Assembly (NCBI GenBank): GCA_020631395.1
Contig: JAHDHI010000009.1
Location: 20,418 to 84,417, forward strand
Direction: 5' to 3'
Origin: Bizionia sp.
GTDB lineage: Bacteria; Bacteroidota; Bacteroidia; Flavobacteriales; Flavobacteriaceae
DNA length: 64,000 bases
The position numbers and the translations under genes were made by a program. Positions 15,406 through 24,203 of the stretch are shown piece by piece (the first letter of the stretch is position 1; every line of letters begins with the position of its first letter). The notes beneath the pieces are model-generated. The model had not been told where the DNA came from. It did no database searches and saw only the letters and a program-made list of their open reading frames with translations.

Positions 15406-15436
15406 AAAAAACCCGATCAATTTGATCGGGTTTTTT
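15406..15436 (-). terminator. Intrinsic terminator of tRNA-Phe
   Basis: A perfect 15-base stem (15406-15420 with 15422-15436), core cccgatc/gatcggg, with the T run read on the minus strand. It starts two bases behind the CCA end of the tRNA-Phe gene. Confidence 0.9.
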
Positions 15437-15437
15437 C

Positions 15438-15513
15438 TGGTGGTGCCTCCAGGAATCGAACCAGGGACACAAGGATTTTCAGTCCTTTGCTCTACCAACT
15501 GAGCTAAGGCACC
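15438..15513 (-). tRNA. tRNA-Phe (anticodon GAA)
   Basis: On the minus strand the cloverleaf is complete: acceptor GGTGCCT/AGGCACC, D arm GCTC-AGTTGGTA-GAGC, anticodon stem AAGGA/TCCTT with loop CTGAAAA giving anticodon GAA, and T arm CCTGG-TTCGATT-CCAGG. The discriminator is A, and the genome encodes the CCA end (15438-15440). Its 3' end faces the accessory island, the usual side for integration events. Confidence 0.97.
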
Positions 15514-15612
15514 AGTGCTAATTGCGGATGCAAATATATGACCTATTTTAATATCTGCAAAAGAAAAATTATAAAAAATCGTTTTGTAAATTTACATTTT
15601 TCAAATTAAACT

Positions 15613-16341
15613 ATGAATTTAATCATCGATGTTGGTAATACTTGTGCTAAACTAGCTGTTTTTGAGCAGAATAAGTTGGTGTTCAAAATGATTGCCGAAA
15701 CAAGCAATATTTTAAAAGAAATTATAAAAGTTCAAAAAAAATACGATTTGAAGCAGAAGGCAATCATTTCTTCTGTAGGAAAAATAAATAAAAAGACATT
15801 GAAACACCTTGAAGAGACATTCAATCTTCAAATTTTGAGCCATAGGACAAATCTCCCGTTTAAAAATCTATATGCGACACCAAAGACTTTGGGAATAGAC
15901 AGAATCGCTTTGGTTTGTGCCTCCGTAGAGCAATTTCCTGATCACAATGTCTTGATCATCGATGCAGGAACCTGTATCACTTACGATTTCATAAATGCCG
16001 ACAACGAGTATTTGGGAGGCGCCATTTCTCCCGGTATACAAATGCGTTATAAGGCATTGCATGGTCAAACGGCAAATTTGCCATTGTTAGAAATGGAGGT
16101 GCCAAATCACATCATTGGAACCTCTACGGCAACTTCAATTCATTCCGGTGTAATCTATGGTGTTTTAAAGGAAATTGATGGAAATGTCAATGCATACAAA
16201 GAGAAATATTCAGATTTAACAGTTATTTTAACAGGAGGAGACGCTAAATTGTTGTCTAAACAATTAAAAAGTAGCATATTTGCCAACTCAAATTTCCTTT
16301 TAGAAGGACTAAATTTTATTTTACAATTTAATTCAAACTAA
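15613..16341 (+). CDS. coaX: Type III pantothenate kinase CoaX
   Basis: A 242-residue kinase of the ASKHA fold that phosphorylates pantothenate, the first step of coenzyme A synthesis. Motifs in order are IIDVGNTCAK (N-terminal phosphate loop), TLGIDRIAL, IIDAGTCITYD with the catalytic Asp, LGGAISPG and LTGGDAKL. The length fits the family. It opens a plus-strand operon: its stop codon overlaps the ATG of the outer-membrane protein gene by one base (TAATG). The gene order coaX, outer-membrane protein, TPR protein, lptC is common in flavobacteria. Confidence 0.95.
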   Translation: MNLIIDVGNTCAKLAVFEQNKLVFKMIAETSNILKEIIKVQKKYDLKQKAIISSVGKINKKTLKHLEETFNLQILSHRTNLPFKNLYATPKTLGIDRIALVCASVEQFPDHNVLIIDAGTCITYDFINADNEYLGGAISPGIQMRYKALHGQTANLPLLEMEVPNHIIGTSTATSIHSGVIYGVLKEIDGNVNAYKEKYSDLTVILTGGDAKLLSKQLKSSIFANSNFLLEGLNFILQFNSN

Positions 16342-17651
16342 TGATAAAAAAACTTGTATTAGTTTTCATTGCATTTTTTGCAATTCAAAGTTATGCCCAA
16401 GAGGGTACAGCATCTCCTTATTCCTTTTATGGAATAGGAAGCTTAAAATTTAAAGGAACTGTCGAAAACAGGAGTATGGGTGGACTAAGCATCTACAAAG
16501 ACAGTATCCACGTGAATTTAAGAAATCCTGCCACTTACGGAGGTGACAATTTAAAGAATGCATTGTACAATAACGAGAGCCGTCCTGTGAAATTCTCTGT
16601 AGGAGGAAGCCATGCCAGTACAAAATTGAAAAGTAACAACAGTAGCGATCGCGTGTCGTCATCCTCTTTCGATTACTTGTCGATTTCCATTCCAGTAGGT
16701 AAGTTGGGCTTTGGCTTTGGCTTGTTGCCATATACCGCCGTAGGATACAAGTTGGAAACTACGAATGAAAATGGCTTGGATACTCGATTCAAAGGAGAAG
16801 GAGGATTGAATAAAGCGTATTTTTCCTTGGGATACCAATTTACTGAAGGGTTGAGTTTTGGAGTAGATGCAAATTACAACTTTGGAAACATTCAAAATAG
16901 CACCATCGAGTTCAGGTATAACAATGAAGGAGAACCATTGCAAACGCAATCAAAAGAATCCAATAGGTCGGATTTGAGTGGATTGAACTTCAATTTGGGA
17001 TTGCACTACAAAGCAATGATATCAGATAAGCTGGAATTGCAAACTGCATTTACGTTTTCGCCCAAAAGTGATTTGACTTCGAAGAATGAACGCTCATTTT
17101 CCAGTTTGACAATCAATCAGATAACTGGAACGGAGTTCATAATAAATACCATAGGAGCAGACTTGGTGGCCGATGGGTTGAATGAAACAAACTTGACCTT
17201 GCCGTCTAAATATTCGTTTGGAGCAGGAATAGGAGCGCCAAGGAAATGGTTTGCCGGTATCGAGTACACATCACAAAAAACGAGTGAATTCTCCAATGTG
17301 TTGTATACAAATACAGGAACAACATACGAGGATGCTTCGGTTTTGGCAATTGGAGGTTTCTACATACCTAAATACAATTCTTTTTCAAGTTATTGGGATA
17401 GAGTGGTCTATAGGGGTGGATTGCGTTTTGAGAAAACAGGTCTAAACATAAATAATGAGTCTATTAAAGAGTTTGGCATGTCTTTTGGAGTAGGTTTACC
17501 AGTAGGAACATTGTTCTCTAATGCCAACCTAGGAATAGAGGTGGGGAAAAGAGGAACCACGAATGGTAACCTTATCAAAGAGAACTTTGTGAACTTCCAA
17601 TTGAGTCTATCGTTGAACGATAGATGGTTTACAAAGAGAAAGTATGACTAA
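16341..17651 (+). CDS. Outer-membrane beta-barrel protein
   Basis: A 436-residue protein with a signal peptide (residues 1-19, ending SYAQ), a conserved start SPYSFYGIGSLKFKG, and then many alternating strands such as FGFGLLPYTAVGY and FSFGVDANYNF-like segments, ending in an aromatic strand typical of barrels (SLNDRWFTKRKYD follows the last strand). It resembles the porin-like proteins found behind coaX in flavobacteria, for which no function is settled. The reading frame overlaps coaX by one base, and the next start lies 19 bases after its stop. Function beyond outer-membrane location is not assigned. Confidence 0.82.
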   Translation: MIKKLVLVFIAFFAIQSYAQEGTASPYSFYGIGSLKFKGTVENRSMGGLSIYKDSIHVNLRNPATYGGDNLKNALYNNESRPVKFSVGGSHASTKLKSNNSSDRVSSSSFDYLSISIPVGKLGFGFGLLPYTAVGYKLETTNENGLDTRFKGEGGLNKAYFSLGYQFTEGLSFGVDANYNFGNIQNSTIEFRYNNEGEPLQTQSKESNRSDLSGLNFNLGLHYKAMISDKLELQTAFTFSPKSDLTSKNERSFSSLTINQITGTEFIINTIGADLVADGLNETNLTLPSKYSFGAGIGAPRKWFAGIEYTSQKTSEFSNVLYTNTGTTYEDASVLAIGGFYIPKYNSFSSYWDRVVYRGGLRFEKTGLNINNESIKEFGMSFGVGLPVGTLFSNANLGIEVGKRGTTNGNLIKENFVNFQLSLSLNDRWFTKRKYD

Positions 17652-17670
17652 CAGCATAAAATTTAAGATT

Positions 17671-19026
17671 ATGAAAACTAACATTACATTATTGATTACG
17701 GTTCTATTTTTAGGTCTCAACCTAAGCTTTGGACAAAGCCAGGAAGAATGCTTGACGAAACTGTCCATAATGTCTGAGTATGCCAAGGCCAAAGATTATG
17801 AAGCAGCATACAAACCATTTATGGAGCTAAGAGAAAAATGTCCTAAATACAATAAGGCCATCTATGTATATGGTGAAAAAATATTGGAGCACAAGATTGA
17901 AAAATCCACTGGAGGTGAAAAAGTAGCTTTCATCAACGATCTTATCAAGATGTGGGACGAAAGAGCTGTGCACTTTGCAAGCAAGACGCCAAAAGGTGAA
18001 TACGATGCCAACAAGGCACAGTTGAAATACGATAACAAGAAGGAATTAGGATTGAACGATGCTCAACTGTATCAAGCTTTCGATGGCGCTTTCAATGGAG
18101 ACAGAGATACGTTCAAAAACCCAAAGAGTCTATACATCTATTTCAAATTGATGGTGAAGCTGTATGATGGAGGTCAGAAAACGGCACAACAATTATTTGA
18201 CAAGTACGATGACATCGTAGAAAAGATAGAGGAAGAAGTCAAAGAGAACTCAGAAAAACTGAATGTACTGTTGACAAAGGAGGAATCAGGAACTGCATTG
18301 ACGAAAAAAGAAGGGAAGTATAAAAAATACTACACGCAAGTATTGGCGGCTTTCGACAAGATTTCTGGAAGTGTCGATACAGAACTAGGTGATAGAGCCA
18401 ACTGTACAAACTTGATACCGTTGTACCAGAAGGATTTTGAGGAAAACAAAGGGAATGCACTATGGTTGCAAAGAGCGGCTAGCAAAATGTCCGACAAGGA
18501 TTGTACGGGAGATCCTTTGTTCTTCAAGTTGGTGAATGCTTACCATAAATTGAGTCCATCTGCAAGTTCTGCATATTACTTGGGCATATTGAAAGACAAA
18601 GAAGGTAAATCGAACGAAGCACTTAAATACTATGAGCAATCTTTGACATTGCAAACGGACAATTTCAAAAAAGCCAGATTGTACAAGAGAATAGCGAATA
18701 AGCTTAAAAAGAAAGGAAGCTTAAGTAAAGCAAGAAGCTATTTCCAGAAGGCATTGGAGTTCAATCCTTCAGATAAGAGCCCACACTCCTTCATAGCAGC
18801 AATGTATGCAAGCAGTGCCAAAAACTGTGGAGATTCTAACTTCAACAAGAGAGCAGTATACTGGTTGGCGGCAAAGGAAGCAGCAAAGGCGGGTAACAGC
18901 AAGGCAGTGGCAAGGTACAATGCGTTGGCGCCTACCACGTCCGAGATTTTCACGGAAGGCAATGCTGGTACGACCATTACGATTGGATGTTGGATTGGTA
19001 GAAGTGTAACAGTACCAAAGGTCTAA
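17671..19026 (+). CDS. Exported TPR-repeat protein
   Basis: A 451-residue protein. I start it at 17671 because this ATG opens a clean signal peptide (MKTNITLLITVLFLGLNLS, cleaved near FGQS); an in-frame ATG at 17644 adds nine polar residues without family value. Tetratricopeptide-like helices are seen at about residues 310-410, for example YYLGILKDKEGKSNEALKYYEQ followed by RSYFQKALEFNPSD. The N-terminal part has further helix pairs and several cysteines. TPR proteins act as scaffolds for protein contacts in the periplasm. Its stop overlaps the lptC start by one base, so the two are coupled; a link to envelope assembly is reasonable but inferred. Confidence 0.85.
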   Translation: MKTNITLLITVLFLGLNLSFGQSQEECLTKLSIMSEYAKAKDYEAAYKPFMELREKCPKYNKAIYVYGEKILEHKIEKSTGGEKVAFINDLIKMWDERAVHFASKTPKGEYDANKAQLKYDNKKELGLNDAQLYQAFDGAFNGDRDTFKNPKSLYIYFKLMVKLYDGGQKTAQQLFDKYDDIVEKIEEEVKENSEKLNVLLTKEESGTALTKKEGKYKKYYTQVLAAFDKISGSVDTELGDRANCTNLIPLYQKDFEENKGNALWLQRAASKMSDKDCTGDPLFFKLVNAYHKLSPSASSAYYLGILKDKEGKSNEALKYYEQSLTLQTDNFKKARLYKRIANKLKKKGSLSKARSYFQKALEFNPSDKSPHSFIAAMYASSAKNCGDSNFNKRAVYWLAAKEAAKAGNSKAVARYNALAPTTSEIFTEGNAGTTITIGCWIGRSVTVPKV

Positions 19027-19580
19027 TGCGAAAAAGCAAAAGACATATCATAAGAAACGGAGTCATGGCATTAGCTGTGACTTTGTTTTTTTCCTGCAAG
19101 AACAACTTCAAGGAAGTGCAGAAGATAGGGATATCCGCCAACGAACCACAAGGTGTGGCAGAAGGCATCAATGCAAAGCGAACGGATTCTGGTCGTGTGT
19201 CTGCAAATTTGATGAGCCCGAAAATGTTGGACTTTGGAAATAGGGCATTTGGTTACTCCGAATTTCCAGAAGGCATAACATTGTACGTTTACGACGACCA
19301 AAATGAAAAAAGTACGATCATTTCGGATTATGCCATACTATACAAGGAAACGGATTTGATAGACTTGCAAGGCAATGTGATAGTGTCTACTCCTACAAAA
19401 GATACGCTTTATGCAAAACAACTCTATTTCGATCAAAAAAAGAAATGGATATTCACCAACCAATCGGTAACATACAAGTCCCAAGATTACATTACACACG
19501 GTGGTGGCTTCGATTCCGACAAGGATTTTACCCTTACGGAAGTTCTAGAGATAAGTGGGCAGTTTGCAGTATCGGAATAG
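19026..19580 (+). CDS. lptC: LPS export ABC transporter periplasmic protein LptC
   Basis: A 184-residue periplasmic protein of the Lpt bridge that carries lipopolysaccharide from the inner to the outer membrane. The N-terminus is a hydrophobic segment ending in the lipobox-like FFSC. The domain contains the LptC strand pattern YVYDDQNEKSTIISDYAILY, DLQGNVIVSTPTKDTLYAKQLYFDQ and ITHGGGFDSD near the end, which matches the flavobacterial form. The ATG shares one base with the stop codon of the TPR gene. The next gene encodes a short membrane protein, a neighbour often seen here in flavobacteria. Confidence 0.9.
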   Translation: MRKSKRHIIRNGVMALAVTLFFSCKNNFKEVQKIGISANEPQGVAEGINAKRTDSGRVSANLMSPKMLDFGNRAFGYSEFPEGITLYVYDDQNEKSTIISDYAILYKETDLIDLQGNVIVSTPTKDTLYAKQLYFDQKKKWIFTNQSVTYKSQDYITHGGGFDSDKDFTLTEVLEISGQFAVSE

Positions 19581-19652
19581 GTAATTAATCCCGTACTTGA
19601 ATATGGACTTCAAAAAAATGCATATCTTTACTATAATTAATTTTTTTACAAG

Positions 19653-19844
19653 GTGAAATATTTAAAATTTTCTCAATACGTATACATAATAGCAGCAATT
19701 TACTTTTTGTATCAAGTTGTTGTGAGTTGGAGCTCCGATAGAAGCCATGCGTATCTTTCATTGTTTTTATGCATATTGGCGACATTTATGTTTTTCTTCA
19801 GAAGGAAATTCAATAAAAAATTCAATGACAGAGGTCAATCTTAA
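19653..19844 (+). CDS. Small two-segment membrane protein of unknown function
   Basis: A 63-residue protein from a GTG start, with two hydrophobic segments (about residues 7-24 and 33-50) and a strongly basic end (RRKFNKKFND). I recognise no family name, but a gene of this size between lptC and the CNNM gene is a common arrangement in flavobacteria. Only four bases separate its stop from the next start, so it belongs to the same transcript. It probably lies in the inner membrane. No function can be given. Confidence 0.7.
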   Translation: MKYLKFSQYVYIIAAIYFLYQVVVSWSSDRSHAYLSLFLCILATFMFFFRRKFNKKFNDRGQS

Positions 19845-19848
19845 CTAA

Positions 19849-21147
19849 ATGACGACAACACTCGCAATAATCATAATCATAGTGTCATTATTGCTTTCTG
19901 CTTTTTTTTCGGGAATGGAAATAGCCTATGTGTCCGCAAACAAGATCCATATAGAAATTGAAAAGAAGCAAGATGGATTTCTAGCAAGAATACTGTCCAA
20001 ACTTACGGCGAAACCATCGAAGTTCATTGCTACGATGCTCATTGGAAACAACATAGCATTGGTCGTCTATGGTTTTTTCATGGGGGACTTGTTGATGGTG
20101 TGGTTCAAATCCATACTACCAGGAATAGAGTCAAGCATTATTGTATCCCTATTGGACGACTTTAATTTGTTGAGTCAAACAATCATTTCAACATTGGTAA
20201 TACTCTTTACCGCAGAGTTTTTGCCGAAGGTGTTTTTTCAAATATATTCCAATACTTTTATAAAGGCATTGGCGTTCCCTGCCTATCTCTTTTACCTGTT
20301 GTTTTCTTGGATTTCGGACTTCATACTCTGGATTTCGGATTTCGTGTTGAAACGATTCTTCAAAACAGAGGGAGACCAAGTGCAACTTGCTTTTACAAAG
20401 GTGGAGTTGGGCAATTACATAAGTGAGCAGATGGAATCGGTGGAAGCACATGAAGATGTGGATAGCGAAATACAGATTTTTCAGAATGCATTGGAGTTTG
20501 CAGAGGTGAAAGCACGGGAGGTAATGGTGCCTAGGACAGAAATCGTTGCGGTGGAAATTAACGATTCCATCGAGGAGTTAAACATATTGTTCATAGAAAC
20601 TGGCTACTCCAAGATTTTGATTTACAAGGACACTGTCGATGACATCATAGGTTATGCCCATGCATTCGAGCTCTTTAAAAGACCCAAGACAATAAAGGCA
20701 ATGATACTTGCCGTGGAGTATGTTCCAGAGACAATGCTAATAAACGACATACTTAACGTACTCATAAAAAAGCGAAAGAGCATAGCGATCGTCTTGGATG
20801 AATACGGAGGGACGTCGGGAATGATGACAGTGGAGGATATCGTAGAGGAGTTGTTTGGGGAGATTGAGGATGAGCATGACACCGTTTTGCTAATTGAAGA
20901 GAAAAAAGACAACTCGAATTACGTGTTCTCTGCCCGGTTGGAGGTCGATTACTTGAATGAGACCTATAAGCTCAATCTGCCTGAAAGTGAAAACTACGAA
21001 ACTCTGGGAGGATTGATAGTGGGGCATACCGAGGAAATTCCAGAACAAGATGAATTGGTGGATACCGAAAAATTTCAATTCAGGATCTTGGAAGTTTCAG
21101 ATACTAAAATTAATTTGGTGAGTCTTAATGTTAAAGAGGAAGATTAG
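19849..21147 (+). CDS. CNNM/HlyC-CorC-type protein with CBS pair
   Basis: A 432-residue membrane protein of the 'hemolysin C' family. Residues 1-190 hold the DUF21/CNNM membrane domain with the conserved start SGMEIAYVSANKIHIE and the FTAEFLPKV motif. A paired CBS domain follows (about 205-330, with REVMVPRTEIVAV and IVLDEYGGTSGMMTVEDIVEELFGEI), then a C-terminal CorC_HlyC domain. Such proteins are thought to transport Mg2+ or other divalent ions, and CBS pairs sense adenylates. The related gliding protein GldE is an alternative name, but gldD is not adjacent. It is the sixth gene of the coaX operon. Confidence 0.88.
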   Translation: MTTTLAIIIIIVSLLLSAFFSGMEIAYVSANKIHIEIEKKQDGFLARILSKLTAKPSKFIATMLIGNNIALVVYGFFMGDLLMVWFKSILPGIESSIIVSLLDDFNLLSQTIISTLVILFTAEFLPKVFFQIYSNTFIKALAFPAYLFYLLFSWISDFILWISDFVLKRFFKTEGDQVQLAFTKVELGNYISEQMESVEAHEDVDSEIQIFQNALEFAEVKAREVMVPRTEIVAVEINDSIEELNILFIETGYSKILIYKDTVDDIIGYAHAFELFKRPKTIKAMILAVEYVPETMLINDILNVLIKKRKSIAIVLDEYGGTSGMMTVEDIVEELFGEIEDEHDTVLLIEEKKDNSNYVFSARLEVDYLNETYKLNLPESENYETLGGLIVGHTEEIPEQDELVDTEKFQFRILEVSDTKINLVSLNVKEED

Positions 21148-21292
21148 CCTAATACGATTAACTTTAAGGCTTCATTTAAAGAAAAGTAAGACACATTTCC
21201 AAATTATTGGAATTAATGATAAATTCTCCTTTTATTATTAAATAGAAAATGGTATTTTCGCCCACTATATTTCATAAAATCTATTTCGACAG

Positions 21293-23419
21293 ATGGCAAT
21301 TTTAAATAAGATAAGACAAAAAACATTCGTACTGATATTGGTAATAGCATTGGCATTATTTGCTTTTATACTATCGGGACTTTTTGATTCAAACGTGAGT
21401 ATTGGAGGAAAGTCTCCAAATGTGGTGGCAACGATAAATGGAGAGGATATTTCTCGTGAGGCATTTATGGCCCAAGTTGAAGCAAGAAAAAACCCTAATG
21501 CAACGATGACTCAGATAATGAATCAAGTGTATAATTCCGAAGTCAACAGGATAGTCATGGAAACTCAGTTTGAAGAACTTGGATTAAGCATTGGTAGAGA
21601 ACAAATGATAGAGTTGCTAAAGCCTAGTTTACAGAATAGCCCAGAGTTTCAAAATGAAGCAGGTTTGTTCGACAAGGCAAAACTAAACACTTACATCGCC
21701 AATTTGAAGGATGGGAAGAACAAACTGGCCTACCAACAATGGGTAGACTATGAAACGTCTGTTTCTGCAAGAGGGTTGCAAGAGACATATATGAACTTGG
21801 TCAAAGCAGGCACAACAGCAACTTTGAATGAAGGAGAGTTGGATCATAAGCTTGAAGGAGACAAGGTGGACATCAAATTTGTTCAAATACCTTTTTCTTC
21901 GATACAGGACAGCAGCATCGAAGTTTCAAAATCTGAAATTACAAGCTATATCAACAAGCACAAGAAAAAATACGAAGTAGAAGATTCAAGAAACATACAA
22001 TTTGTAAAGTTTGACGAAGTAGCTTCTGTTGAAGATGAGAATGCAATTAAGGCAGAATTGGCGAAATTGATAGATGGTGAAGTAAAATATGTAGATGGTA
22101 ATACAGATACCATTCCAAGCTTTGCAAAGGTGACAGCGGATAAGGTTGGGGCTTTCGTAAACGAACATTCGGATTCAGACATCAAATTTACAGACAACTA
22201 CAATTTCCCAAATACGATTCCTGCCGCAATAAAGGATACGATTACAAAACTTAACGTAGGAGCCGTATACGGGCCATACAAAGACGGAACTGCTTACAAG
22301 ATAACGAAATTGGTCGCAGTGACACAATTGCCGGATTCTGTAAAAGTAAGACACATATTGGTTCCTTTTGTCGGAGCGACTAGAGCAGCTGCAGATGTGG
22401 TGAAAACGGATGAACAAGCCAAAGCGACTGCAGATAGCATATTGGGAGCCATAAAATCCAGAAGTGCCAAGTTTGTGGACTTGTTGGATTTGTCTTCGGA
22501 TAAAGTGAGCAATGAAAAAGATGGAGAGATCGAATTTGGATACAATGCAGGAATGGCAGCCGAGTTCAAGGCTTTCTCTTTCGAGAACAAAAAAGGAGAC
22601 ATAGATGTTGTCAAAACATCATTTGGATACCACATCATTGAAATATTAAGTCAAAAAGATAAAGAAGCTGCTTATAAATTGGCGACGATAGAAAGAAAGA
22701 TAGAAGCATCATTGGAAACCGAAGACAAAATATTCAGAGATGCTTCCAATTTTGAAATAGCAGCAAGCAAGAAAGATTTCCAAGAAGTGGCAAAAGAAGC
22801 CAATGCAAGGGTGAATCCAGTAAATACAATCAAGGAATTGGACGAAAACATTCCTGGAGTCGGTAACCAAAGAGCAATAGTGCGTTGGACGTTTGAAGAC
22901 GGAACTGAGGTTGGAGACGTAAAACGTTTTTCCATCCCTGGAGGCGGCTATGTAATTGCTCAAGTTACTGCTAAAAATGAAGCAGGTCTAATGAACTTAA
23001 CTGATGCATCTGTTACTGCATTGCCTGAAATAAGAAAAGAGAAAAAAGCAAAGCAGATCAAGGATAGAATTAGTGCAACGACGTTGGAGGATCTAGCTGC
23101 AGCTGAAAATCAAACGATAAAATCTGCTTCGGCAATCAACATGAAGAATCCAACCATTGCAGGCGCAGGAAAAGAGGCATTGGTTGTGGGGACCGCTTTT
23201 GGTTTGGAAGAAGGAGCAACATCCAAATTGGTTACTGGTGACAATGGAGTGTATATGATACAAGTGACCAAGAAGACACCAGCTGTAAAATTGGATAACT
23301 ACCAATCCTTTGCAAACCGTCTGGGAACGCAAAAGGTAAATGCAGTAAACTCTAGATTGTTGCAAGCATTGAAAGATGCTGCAGAGATAGAGGACAATAG
23401 AGCTAAAACGGTTCAATAA
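21293..23419 (+). CDS. PpiD/SurA-like peptidyl-prolyl isomerase, membrane-anchored
   Basis: A 708-residue periplasmic foldase. Residues 12-31 form an N-terminal membrane anchor (FVLILVIALALFAFILSGLF) that is not cleaved. A SurA_N-like helical domain follows, and a parvulin-type isomerase domain is seen at about 340-460 (VKVRHILVPF and FGYHIIEILSQKDKE). The rest is a second chaperone region. Such proteins help outer-membrane proteins fold at the inner-membrane surface. It follows the CNNM gene by 145 bases, so it may have its own promoter (TATATTTC, about 21268-21275, one base off consensus). It ends before a very strong terminator. Confidence 0.9.
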   Translation: MAILNKIRQKTFVLILVIALALFAFILSGLFDSNVSIGGKSPNVVATINGEDISREAFMAQVEARKNPNATMTQIMNQVYNSEVNRIVMETQFEELGLSIGREQMIELLKPSLQNSPEFQNEAGLFDKAKLNTYIANLKDGKNKLAYQQWVDYETSVSARGLQETYMNLVKAGTTATLNEGELDHKLEGDKVDIKFVQIPFSSIQDSSIEVSKSEITSYINKHKKKYEVEDSRNIQFVKFDEVASVEDENAIKAELAKLIDGEVKYVDGNTDTIPSFAKVTADKVGAFVNEHSDSDIKFTDNYNFPNTIPAAIKDTITKLNVGAVYGPYKDGTAYKITKLVAVTQLPDSVKVRHILVPFVGATRAAADVVKTDEQAKATADSILGAIKSRSAKFVDLLDLSSDKVSNEKDGEIEFGYNAGMAAEFKAFSFENKKGDIDVVKTSFGYHIIEILSQKDKEAAYKLATIERKIEASLETEDKIFRDASNFEIAASKKDFQEVAKEANARVNPVNTIKELDENIPGVGNQRAIVRWTFEDGTEVGDVKRFSIPGGGYVIAQVTAKNEAGLMNLTDASVTALPEIRKEKKAKQIKDRISATTLEDLAAAENQTIKSASAINMKNPTIAGAGKEALVVGTAFGLEEGATSKLVTGDNGVYMIQVTKKTPAVKLDNYQSFANRLGTQKVNAVNSRLLQALKDAAEIEDNRAKTVQ

Positions 23420-23440
23420 TCTAAGATACACACCTTACAT

Positions 23441-23482
23441 AAAACCAAAACACCTCGCAATTTTGCGAGGTGTTTTGGTTTT
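23441..23482 (+). terminator. Strong terminator after the PpiD gene
   Basis: A perfect 20-base stem (23441-23460 with 23463-23482) with a 2-base loop, core cacctcgcaa/ttgcgaggtg, ending in ggtttt. It lies 21 bases behind the stop codon and closes the coaX operon. Confidence 0.92.
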
Positions 23483-23793
23483 ATGGATTATTTGAAACCG
23501 GAAAGGTTTTGACTAAGGATTCAAAATCGTATCCCATGAGAGATAATGATTTGGAGGCCTTTGAAATGGAGTCATACATTTTATTTTAGGTGCTTATATT
23601 TGAAAAAAGACTTTTATGGGAGCCGGAATTGCGAGTAACGGATTAATCACTTTTCGAAGTTTTGGAAGGTAAGAGTCAAATCACTGTAAAAAATATTTGC
23701 AGCTATTGATTGATGAAAGTAATTCATGGCATGTCGGAAACATTTTATTAACTTTGAGTAATTTGTTGCCAGAGAAAACCCGATAAACAAATT
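23483..23793. other. 311-base gap without a gene; two promoter-like boxes
   Basis: Nothing coding is recognised. Two exact matches to TAnnTTTG are present, at 23595-23602 (TATATTTG) and 23749-23756 (TAACTTTG). The second lies 37 bases before the small ORF at 23794 and could drive it. Neither has a clear TTG at the -33 position, and such matches are common in AT-rich DNA. Confidence 0.45.
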
Positions 23794-24081
23794 ATGATAA
23801 AATTCCTATTAAACGGTTATACCAAACTTGGAATTTCTTATTTGTCAGACGGTAATACAGTAAGAAATCCGCCAAATGTTAACCGTTATCATATGAGCAT
23901 AGTTAAGCCAGGTATCTCTGATTTTTTACAATCATCAGATTTGAAGATAGAATATGAAAATGTTTCGGGGATAGAGAGGCTAAATTGGAACAATAAAGTA
24001 AATCCAGCTTTGGACTACGTTACAGAACAACAAGTAAACATATACCAAATGCCTTTGGAAATGGTTTTGATCAAACAATAA
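23794..24081 (+). CDS. Short ORF of unknown function
   Basis: A 95-residue frame preceded by a TAnnTTTG box (23749-23756) and an A-rich leader. The product has no signal peptide, no membrane segment and no motif I know; it contains GISYLSDGNTVRNPPNV and IVKPGISDFLQSS. Codon use looks ordinary for the genome. It could be a small real gene, a shortened relic of a larger protein, or a chance frame. The 122 bases after it show no clear terminator. Confidence 0.4.
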   Translation: MIKFLLNGYTKLGISYLSDGNTVRNPPNVNRYHMSIVKPGISDFLQSSDLKIEYENVSGIERLNWNNKVNPALDYVTEQQVNIYQMPLEMVLIKQ

Positions 24082-24203
24082 TGGCAATAACGAATATCGC
24101 AAAAAAGCAGTTAAGTAAAATCTTAAACAATCATTCAGTTCTAAGAGTGTACAAAATCAAAAAAACATCCAAGTTTTAGTAATATTTCTATTGGTAATCT
24201 GTA

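Noticed and set aside
19849..21147. Naming the CNNM/CBS gene gldE
   Set aside because: The domain order fits, but gldD is not adjacent and the lptC neighbourhood points to the general CNNM protein.
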